A stretch of DNA of 20,838 nt from CAVQEK01 sp964596645 (GTDB taxonomy: Bacteria; Bacteroidota; Bacteroidia; Cytophagales; Cyclobacteriaceae): contig CAZQVB010000058.1 of NCBI GenBank assembly GCA_964596645.1, positions 1 through 20,838 on the forward strand, written 5' to 3'. This document shows positions 14,798-20,838 of the stretch, one piece after another (positions within the stretch are counted from its first letter, which is position 1; every line of letters begins with the position of its first letter). The notes under the pieces were generated by a model. That model did not search any database. It was given only the letters and a program-made list of their open reading frames with translations, and was not told the DNA's origin. Both the position numbers and the translations under genes were made by a program.

Positions 14798-16141
14798 ATG
14801 ATGAACTCAAGAAGAAAATTTTTGAAAAAGACATCGACCGCCGTGGCTTCCGCCGGCCTAATCACCGGCCTGCCCATGATAGCCTCCGCGGGTCCGCGTG
14901 CATACAGGCCACCCAGCGATCGCATCAGGGTGGGTGTGATTGGTTGCAAGGGCATGGGCTTCTCAGACATACGCTCCATGCTGAAAAACCAGGAAGTAGA
15001 ATGCGCAGCATTGTGCGATGTAGACGAGAACATCCTTAACGCACGATCGAAGGATATTCTGGAAATGACGGGAACAAAGCCCAAGCAATATGTGGACTAT
15101 CGCAAGATGCTCGACGACAAAGAGATAGACGCTGTGATCATTGGCACGCCCGACCACTGGCACTGCCTGCCTATGGTCGATGCCTGCGAGGCCGGCAAAG
15201 ATGTATACTGTGAAAAGCCGTTGGCCAACTCTATAGAAGAATGCGACATCATGATGGATGCCGGTAAGAAGCACAACCGCATCGTGCAGGTAGGCATGTG
15301 GCAACGCAGCAACGAACACTTCAAAAATGCCATAGACTTCGTGCACTCCGGCAAGCTCGGCCGCATACGCCTGGTAAAGGTGTGGGCATACATGGGCTGG
15401 ATGAACAGCATACCTGTGCTGCCCGACCAACCTGCGCCAGAGGGCGTCCATTATGACCAGTGGCTGGGGCCTGCACCAAAGCGCCCCTTCAACCCCAACC
15501 GCTTTCACTTCAACTTTCGCTGGTACTGGGACTATGCCGGCGGACTGATGACCGACTGGGGCGTGCACCTGATCGACATAGCGCTGTGGGGCATGAAGGC
15601 CGAAGCGCCGTTGTCGGTGATGGCTTCGGGCGGTAAAATGGCCTATCCGGAAGATGCGATGGAAACACCCGACACGCTCGCCTCCATCTACGAGTTCAGC
15701 GACCACATCATGCAGTGGGACCACGCCGTAGCCATAGACAGCTGCAACTTCGACCGCAACCATGGCATCGCGTTCATTGGAAACAATGGCACGCTCATCG
15801 TGAACCGACAAGGCTGGGAAGTGGTGCCGGAAGAACGTGGCGCCGGCAACGAAAGACATTTTCTGATGGATCCTGTGCCCAAACACGGCTCATCTGACAG
15901 TGGCCTGGACATGCACACCAAAAACTTTGTGGAATGTATGAAAAGCAGGGCTACGCCAAACTGCCCCGTGGAGATCGGCGGACATACGGCCAAAATAGCG
16001 CATCTCGGCAATATCGCCTACCGCACCGGCCGCAAGGTGTTCTGGGATCAGGCCAGTGGCAAATTCAAGGACGATAAGGAAGCCAACCAATACCTGGCGC
16101 CATACTACCGCGAGCCGTATCAATTGCCCAAAGTGCAGTAA
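14798..16141 (+). CDS. Exported Gfo/Idh/MocA family oxidoreductase (Tat signal), second copy
   Basis: This 447-residue protein starts with a twin-arginine leader: RRKFLKK (5-11), then a hydrophobic stretch and ASA before the mature part at about residue 32. The Rossmann domain shows GVIGCKGMG (46-54), GTPDHWH (116-122) and CEKP (138-141). The C-terminal domain has DYAGGLMTDWGVHLIDIA (245-262), including the DWGxHxxD pattern of the exported sugar-oxidoreductase subgroup. Members bind NAD(P) tightly and act on sugars or sugar derivatives in the periplasm; the substrate here is unknown. It is longer in the leader and more canonical in the active-site region than the homologue at 9026-10588, so the two likely differ in substrate. 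ATG at 14798 is directly followed by a second ATG. A good terminator follows. Confidence 0.92.
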   Translation: MMNSRRKFLKKTSTAVASAGLITGLPMIASAGPRAYRPPSDRIRVGVIGCKGMGFSDIRSMLKNQEVECAALCDVDENILNARSKDILEMTGTKPKQYVDYRKMLDDKEIDAVIIGTPDHWHCLPMVDACEAGKDVYCEKPLANSIEECDIMMDAGKKHNRIVQVGMWQRSNEHFKNAIDFVHSGKLGRIRLVKVWAYMGWMNSIPVLPDQPAPEGVHYDQWLGPAPKRPFNPNRFHFNFRWYWDYAGGLMTDWGVHLIDIALWGMKAEAPLSVMASGGKMAYPEDAMETPDTLASIYEFSDHIMQWDHAVAIDSCNFDRNHGIAFIGNNGTLIVNRQGWEVVPEERGAGNERHFLMDPVPKHGSSDSGLDMHTKNFVECMKSRATPNCPVEIGGHTAKIAHLGNIAYRTGRKVFWDQASGKFKDDKEANQYLAPYYREPYQLPKVQ

Positions 16142-16156
16142 TTATCGGGCGATAAT
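16141..16156. repeat. Short inverted repeat at the oxidoreductase stop codon
   Basis: ATTATC (16141-16146) and GATAAT (16151-16156) form a 6-bp stem with loop GGGC. It begins on the last base of the stop codon. It may be part of the 3' end of the transcript or a chance palindrome. Confidence 0.3.
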
Positions 16157-16203
16157 CTCTAAGTGACAAGCCGGCGCATTGCCTGCGCCCTATGAGTGCA
16201 AAA

Positions 16204-16245
16204 GCCTCACCGCGTGCCTTTGAGCACACGGTGAGACTTTTTTTT
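16204..16245 (+). terminator. Intrinsic terminator after the second oxidoreductase
   Basis: CTCACCGCGTG (16206-16216) pairs with CACACGGTGAG (16225-16235) with a single mismatch and an 8-base loop, followed by eight T (16238-16245). A shorter A-run precedes the stem, so it may also slow leftward transcripts from the convergent OmpA-family gene, which ends at 16294. Confidence 0.85.
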
Positions 16246-16293
16246 GATCGTGCGCGCCTCCTAAAAGTTGAAGTGCGCATGCACTTTCATTAT

Positions 16294-18486
16294 TTACTCA
16301 CTCACCACCCTTACCTCCGTCCGTCGGTTTTGCTGGTGCTCTTCTTCCGCACAGTTCACGCCATCGGTGCATCGGTTGACGATCTTGCTTTCCCCAAAGC
16401 CTTTGCCGGAGATTCTTTCACGGCTGATGCCCTGAGAAATGACATATTCTGCTGAAGCTTTGGCGCGTTTGTCCGAAAGGCTCAGGTTGCTTTCCGCACT
16501 TCCCCTGGCATCGGAATGCGATCCGATCTGAATACCGACATTGGGGTTCTCGTTCATATACTGCACAATCTTGTTCAGTTCTACCGCTGCATCGGGGCGT
16601 ATGTTGTGTTTGCCCAGATCAAAGAAAATGGGATTCATGTCGATGAGTTCGCTGATGTCGGCCCCGAGGTGGCTTTTTGGCAAATGCAGATCGAGGCTGT
16701 CATTGACCTGTATCTGTCCGGGCTTGGTAAGGGTGCACACAAAGGCCTTTGATTTACTTAAGTAGCCTTCCTTAGCCAGTTTTATTTGATAATTCAGCTC
16801 GTCGTTGAGATGTTTTCGCCCGATCACGTACCGGAAAGCACCCTCCGGGTCAGATTGGCTTTGTTGAAGAATTGTGCTGTTTTCATTGTCTACCAGCACC
16901 ACCTGCACACCTTCCAAAGCTTTTTCACTGCGCTTATCAGTGATCACACCCAGCAAGTTGAAATCATACTCTTTCCGCAAGGCAAAATCCACCACCCATT
17001 CGTTCTTTGTTCCGGATGCTACCGTGCCAAAAGATTCCTCCTGCTCCGTATAGCTTTCTTTCATCGCCGACAAGTGGTAGCGGGTATCGGCCTGAATGAC
17101 GAATGAATACTGCCCCTGACCATCGGTATGCGCAGTAATTTCCTCTGCGCCTTCGTCATCTTTCAATACCACTTGCGCATCGGCTATGGCAGTACCATCC
17201 ATTTTATCGGTCACTACACCTTTTACCATCAGGCGGTTCAGCAGTGGTTTTGAAGAGGAAAAGGTGTAGATATCATCATTTCCGGTGCCGCCTTCCCTGT
17301 TGCTCGAAAAGTAGCCCGACTGCCCTTCGGCATTGGTGATGAGTCCGAAATCATCGGAGGTGGTATTGATGGGAAAGCCCAAATTGGTGATTTGGCTTTC
17401 GACACCCTTATTCATCGCCAGCCCGAATACATCGAGCCCGCCCAGGCCTGGATGCCCGTTGCTGGCAAAGAACAGCTGTGTGTCGTTGTATATAAAAGGA
17501 AACATTTCATTCCCTTCCGTATTGATGACCGGCCCGAGGTTCACAGGTTTTTGCCATTCTCCGTTGATCCGTTGGCTGCGATAGAGATCCGTGCCTCCAT
17601 AACCACCAGGCATATCACTGGAGAAATACAACGTGCCGTCACTGCCCATGGCCGGATGCCCGCAAGAGTACTCGTTGTTGTTGAAGGGCAAAAGTGTGGC
17701 TTCGCTCCACTTGCCGTTATCTTGTTTTTCGGCATAAAACAGCTTGAGCTTATTCACACCCGCTGCGCTCCTACCCAGTTTTTTATCCTGATAATTGCTG
17801 CGGGTAAAAACCACTTTGGAGTCGTCGTCGAAGAATGCAGCGGTGCCTTCGTGATAGCGTGAGTTGACTTCGCCGGGCAAAGGACTAATCTCCCGGGTGG
17901 TGGTATTGAGAAAATACAGATCGAGGTAGCCGGAATTGTCCCATGGAAATTCTCCCTTACCGTCTCTGGCAGAGGAAAATACCAGTCCATCGCTATAGAA
18001 GGCAGGGGAAAAGTCAGATTGGCCGGAATTGAAGGGCGCTTCTTCTATCGTAAGGAAAGTTTCGTTTTTGTAAAACTCTTCTGGGTTTTCTATACCCTCA
18101 ATGCGATTCTGTGCCCTTCGCTCCTGCCCTTGCTCTTGGAGGTAGCGGTCGTACCAGAGTTTCGCTTGTGCGTGTTTGCCATTGCTGTTCAGTGCTTCGG
18201 CGTAATACAGTCTATGTTGAGGCAGGGCAATGTCTGTATTCACCACTTTTGCGTACCATTTTTCCGCATTTACGGGATCGTTGAGCAGACGATAACATTC
18301 CGCTATTTTCAACTTTGTCTCCTGGCCAAGGCTATCCCTGGCATTGGCTTTCTGATAATATTCCAATGCCTGGATGTAGGCCATCTCTTCAAAATGGCGA
18401 TCTCCTTTTTGAATCAACTGGCTTTGCGCAAGCACTTGTGTCACGCTCAAGCAGCAAAGCAGTACATATAGTAAGATTGATTTCAT
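16294..18486 (-). CDS. OmpA family protein with TPR, PD40 propeller and Cna-B-like domains
   Basis: This 730-residue protein has a signal peptide (1-20, VLA-Q). Residues 22-130 are helical TPR-like repeats. Residues 155-410 hold PD40/WD40-like beta-propeller blades such as GTLYFSSDMPGGYGGTDLY (284-302) and LFFASNGHPGLGGLDVF (338-354). Two carboxypeptidase-regulatory/Cna-B-like beta domains follow (about 420-500 and 510-600). The C-terminal OmpA domain (615-730) has SHSDARGSAESNLSLSDKRA (656-675), with Asp659 and Arg674 in the positions that bind diaminopimelate in peptidoglycan. It should sit in the periplasm or outer membrane, tethered to the wall. This domain order is typical of proteins encoded next to PorP/SprF, which lies 6 bases upstream, and suggests a supporting role in T9SS or surface-adhesin anchoring. 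Its exact function is not established. Confidence 0.92.
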   Translation of the reverse strand: MKSILLYVLLCCLSVTQVLAQSQLIQKGDRHFEEMAYIQALEYYQKANARDSLGQETKLKIAECYRLLNDPVNAEKWYAKVVNTDIALPQHRLYYAEALNSNGKHAQAKLWYDRYLQEQGQERRAQNRIEGIENPEEFYKNETFLTIEEAPFNSGQSDFSPAFYSDGLVFSSARDGKGEFPWDNSGYLDLYFLNTTTREISPLPGEVNSRYHEGTAAFFDDDSKVVFTRSNYQDKKLGRSAAGVNKLKLFYAEKQDNGKWSEATLLPFNNNEYSCGHPAMGSDGTLYFSSDMPGGYGGTDLYRSQRINGEWQKPVNLGPVINTEGNEMFPFIYNDTQLFFASNGHPGLGGLDVFGLAMNKGVESQITNLGFPINTTSDDFGLITNAEGQSGYFSSNREGGTGNDDIYTFSSSKPLLNRLMVKGVVTDKMDGTAIADAQVVLKDDEGAEEITAHTDGQGQYSFVIQADTRYHLSAMKESYTEQEESFGTVASGTKNEWVVDFALRKEYDFNLLGVITDKRSEKALEGVQVVLVDNENSTILQQSQSDPEGAFRYVIGRKHLNDELNYQIKLAKEGYLSKSKAFVCTLTKPGQIQVNDSLDLHLPKSHLGADISELIDMNPIFFDLGKHNIRPDAAVELNKIVQYMNENPNVGIQIGSHSDARGSAESNLSLSDKRAKASAEYVISQGISRERISGKGFGESKIVNRCTDGVNCAEEEHQQNRRTEVRVVSE

Positions 18487-18492
18487 GACTTT

Positions 18493-19425
18493 TTAGAAAT
18501 ATCGGGGGGTTAGCATCTTTTTGTCTTTCTTCTTGAAGCGGTAGTTGACCATCAGCTCGTGCGAACCTGTATTGAATGGTTGCAGTTCTGTGAGCGTATA
18601 GTCATAGGCATAGCCAACCCTGAACTGGGGGCCAATCTGGAACTCGAGTATCAGGCTCAGCGCATCAAACGAACGGTAGGAAAGGCCTACCCACAGCACC
18701 TCATTGATCAGCAAATTGGCATTGATGTCTACCTCCACAGGTGCGCCTTCCACTGCTTTTACCAATATGTTTGGCTTCAGCTTGAGCTGTGGGCTCAGTT
18801 CGAATACATAGCCTGAAGTGAGGAACCAGTGGCGGTATTGGCGTGCCGTGCTTCCGTCGCTGCCGGGGTAGGGATTGGTAAGAAGTTGAGGAAGCGAAAA
18901 CCCGACATAAAAACGCTGTGTGCTGTAGTAAAGCCCTGCGCCAAAATTGGGCAGAAATGATTGCACATCATCGCTGGCGAAAGACCCATCGTCGCCTTGC
19001 CGCACGAGCACATCGCTAAATCGTGCTTTGTACGTGTTGAATCCCGCCTGCAATCCGGCAGACAACGTGCCTTTCTTAAAATGGATGCGGTAAGCATACA
19101 TGCCGTAGGCGCCGTACTGGTTGGTCACTCCGATTTCGTCGTGGGTGAGGAGCATGCCGAGGGCTACTTTATCGTTGCGCAGCGGGCTGTGTGCTGAGAA
19201 AGTCTGGCTGCTGGGCGCCCCGTCTATGCCGATCCATTGCTCACGGCCCAGGGCGGTAAGGGTGAGCGACTCCTGACTTCCGGCATAGGCCGGGTTGATG
19301 GCCAGGCCGTTGAACATATACTGTGTGTACATGGCCTGCTGCTGTGCATAGCCTGTGGAAATGATCAGGGCCAAACAGCTCAACAAGGTCCACTTATAGA
19401 TGATTATCTTCATTTTCTTGTTCAT
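18493..19425 (-). CDS. PorP/SprF family type IX secretion outer-membrane protein
   Basis: Read as 310 residues from the ATG at 19423-19425, 13 bases after the stop of the upstream surface-protein gene. The open frame reaches back to 19482, but that extension overlaps the upstream gene and lacks signal-peptide character. The leader ends ...ISTGYA, and the mature protein begins QQQAMYTQYMFNGLAINPAY, the clear PorP/SprF signature. The rest is beta-strand rich and ends in an outer-membrane-like HELMVNYRF segment. SprF-type proteins help secrete and localise specific T9SS cargo with type B C-terminal domains, such as SprB in Flavobacterium johnsoniae. The upstream gene encodes just such a cargo, so this is probably its partner. 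I do not assign a gene symbol because the family has many paralogues. Confidence 0.93.
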   Translation of the reverse strand: MNKKMKIIIYKWTLLSCLALIISTGYAQQQAMYTQYMFNGLAINPAYAGSQESLTLTALGREQWIGIDGAPSSQTFSAHSPLRNDKVALGMLLTHDEIGVTNQYGAYGMYAYRIHFKKGTLSAGLQAGFNTYKARFSDVLVRQGDDGSFASDDVQSFLPNFGAGLYYSTQRFYVGFSLPQLLTNPYPGSDGSTARQYRHWFLTSGYVFELSPQLKLKPNILVKAVEGAPVEVDINANLLINEVLWVGLSYRSFDALSLILEFQIGPQFRVGYAYDYTLTELQPFNTGSHELMVNYRFKKKDKKMLTPRYF

Positions 19426-19438
19426 TGCATTATTAAGA

Positions 19439-20838
19439 TTAGCGGTGTACGGTGATGTATCCCTGGCGGGCTTTTTCACCATTGCCCAGATCGATGATAT
19501 AGAAATAAGTGCCGTCGGGTACCTGACTGCTGCCGATAACCAGCCCTAAAGTGGACTCACTGCCCCAGGCCCGGTCGTTGTTGTTGTAGCCTTTTACCTC
19601 AAAGACTTTGTTGCCCCAGCGGTTGAAAACCTGCACCGAGTTGTTCGGATAATTTTCTATTCCCTCAATCCACCAATGGTCGTTTTTACCGTCATTGTTG
19701 GGTGAAAATCCTTCGTAGATCACGAGCGAATCTTCCTCGCCATCCGGAATGCCATCGCCATCACTGTCGATTTCCTGAAAGTCAGGGATTCCGTCGCCAT
19801 CGGTATCGCGGGGGTTGCCGGGGTCACTTCCCGCTTCTTCGGCATCAGGCACACCGTCATTATCACTGTCTGTGTCTATAAAGTCCGGCATGCCATCACC
19901 ATCGCTGTCGGCAGGATTGTCCGGATCAGCACCAACCTCCAAAGCATCGGGAATGCCATCGCCATCGCTGTCGGTATCCAGATAGTCGGGCGTGCCGTCG
20001 CCATCACTATCCACAGGCTCATCAGGATTATCGCCTTTTTCCACACTGTCTTTGATGCCATCCCCATCGCTGTCGGCATTCTCGTCTTCACCTGTTATCA
20101 GCAGGGTAACGGTGCCATTCACACATTCCTGGGGTATGCCTCCATCGCACACCTGATAGGTAAAGGTATCGCTGCCGACATAGCCCTGATTGGGAATGTA
20201 GGTGAAAGTACCATCCGCATTGATGGTGAGGGTGCCATGGCTAACGTCTACCACCGGCGTGGTTTGGAAAGCCAGGCCCATCCCTTCCGGGTCGGTCACG
20301 GTGCTGGCCAGTCCTTCATTGAGGGTGGTGTTTTTGTCTATAGAAAATTCCCTGGCCGTAGCTTCAGGTGTTGGGTCATTTTCTGGTGTAATGGTGATTT
20401 GTATGGTAGCATTCTCATCAGAATAGACCGAGCCATCATTCACCTGATAGTCAAAAGAATCTATGCCATTGATATGTGTAGCCGGTTTATATTTCAAAGC
20501 CGATAGATCGGCTATCAGGATCACCTGGTCGAGCACTACCTCCTCTCCATCATCTACCACGCCGTCATTGTCTGCATCGATAAACAGCTGTCCATTGAGC
20601 GGCAATGTTGTGATCTTGATCTGACTGAGTGGATCATTGTCAGCATCAGCATAGCCAAATTCTGCTGTAGTAAACGGATGCTGACCATCTTCCGCCAACG
20701 TCACGTTGTTGCCAGTTGCCGTTGGCACATCGTTCACCGGTGTCACGTTAATGGTGATGGTGTTGGCAGATGCAGCGTCAATCGTGCCGTCATTCACCCT
20801 GAAGCCGAAGCTGGCGTAGGGCGAGCCGCTGCCATTGA
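19439..20838 (-). CDS. Large surface protein with cadherin-like, TSP3 and gliding-motility C-terminal domains (N-terminus off the window)
   Basis: The frame is open to the right edge, so the start lies outside; 465 residues are visible. They contain at least two cadherin-like/Ig-like modules, each introduced by a VNDVPTA- or ENDPTPE-type linker. One carries GTFTYIPNQGYVGSDTFTYQ, typical of tandem-repeat surface adhesins. A thrombospondin type 3-like stretch of DxDxDG calcium-binding repeats follows (19727-20074). The C-terminal domain starts YEGFSPNNDGKND and contains VQVFNRWGNKVFE, the gliding-motility-associated (CHU_C, type B) sorting domain that sends proteins through the T9SS. The protein should be exposed at the cell surface or secreted and probably acts in adhesion or gliding. 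Its PorP/SprF partner follows after 13 bases. Confidence 0.92.
   Translation of the reverse strand, partial: NGSGSPYASFGFRVNDGTIDAASANTITINVTPVNDVPTATGNNVTLAEDGQHPFTTAEFGYADADNDPLSQIKITTLPLNGQLFIDADNDGVVDDGEEVVLDQVILIADLSALKYKPATHINGIDSFDYQVNDGSVYSDENATIQITITPENDPTPEATAREFSIDKNTTLNEGLASTVTDPEGMGLAFQTTPVVDVSHGTLTINADGTFTYIPNQGYVGSDTFTYQVCDGGIPQECVNGTVTLLITGEDENADSDGDGIKDSVEKGDNPDEPVDSDGDGTPDYLDTDSDGDGIPDALEVGADPDNPADSDGDGMPDFIDTDSDNDGVPDAEEAGSDPGNPRDTDGDGIPDFQEIDSDGDGIPDGEEDSLVIYEGFSPNNDGKNDHWWIEGIENYPNNSVQVFNRWGNKVFEVKGYNNNDRAWGSESTLGLVIGSSQVPDGTYFYIIDLGNGEKARQGYITVHR
19727..20074 (-). repeat. Tandem DxDxDG (TSP3-like) coding repeats
   Basis: Inside the surface-protein gene, seven DSDGDG, DSDNDG or DTDGDG units recur. 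They are reflected in DNA as repeated GCCATCGCCATC-type blocks on the plus strand. At protein level these are calcium-binding thrombospondin type 3 repeats that form a stiff linker before the secretion domain. At DNA level the similarity could allow copy-number change. Confidence 0.85.

Noticed and set aside
14963..15886. 307-codon minus frame inside the second oxidoreductase
   Set aside because: Antisense shadow of a clear Gfo/Idh/MocA gene.
19727..20074. Regularly spaced repeats resembling a CRISPR array
   Set aside because: The units are in frame within a coding sequence and encode DxDxDG calcium-binding motifs; there are no unique spacers or cas genes.

Overview
The window comes from a bacterium of the phylum Bacteroidota, probably a free-living, mid-GC member of the Cytophagales/Saprospirales type. 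The evidence is a type IX secretion (T9SS) block with PorP/SprF and a gliding-motility-type C-terminal domain, a YpdA-type bacillithiol reductase, a secreted family-78 glycosidase, twin-arginine Gfo/Idh/MocA oxidoreductases, and a MoxR/DUF58/DUF4350/DUF4129/SpoIIM/RDD cluster of a kind common in this phylum. Most starts lack a Shine-Dalgarno sequence, as is usual there. The genus cannot be fixed from the sequence.

Layout, left to right. 1-70: tail of an endonuclease/exonuclease/phosphatase gene (+). 284-2641: secreted alpha-L-rhamnosidase-like glycosidase (-). 2699-8158: a tightly packed leftward operon read spoIIM-like, DUF4129, DUF4350, MoxR ATPase, DUF58, then a small two-helix protein with two CxxC motifs. 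Every junction overlaps by 4 bases or has a gap of 1-3 bases. 8194-9015: an RDD-family membrane protein that diverges from this operon across about 35 bases. 9026-10588: exported Gfo/Idh/MocA oxidoreductase (-). 10778-11351: a 55-residue two-helix protein and a holin-IV-type membrane protein (-). 11608-12594: YpdA-like bacillithiol disulfide reductase (+). 12655-12783: a self-contained 42-residue gene (-) with a strong Shine-Dalgarno sequence and its own terminator. 13049-13158: tRNA-Arg(TCT) with a terminator. 13350-14540: an AT-rich GT-C-type membrane glycosyltransferase-like gene (+). 14798-16141: a second exported Gfo/Idh/MocA oxidoreductase (+) with a terminator. 16294-20838: a leftward T9SS block: a cadherin-like/TSP3/CHU_C surface protein that runs off the right edge, then PorP/SprF, then a TPR-PD40-OmpA protein.

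How they may work together. The MoxR cluster looks like one envelope-associated complex: an AAA+ ATPase, a DUF58 partner and several membrane proteins. The new element is the small double-CxxC protein at its end. The T9SS block pairs a cargo protein with its dedicated outer-membrane partner and a peptidoglycan-anchored OmpA protein. The rhamnosidase and the two exported oxidoreductases suggest glycan and sugar metabolism. The most interesting unlisted object is the compact 42-residue transcription unit between ypdA and the tRNA. The tRNA's downstream flank and the AT-rich gene beyond it may mark an old integration site.
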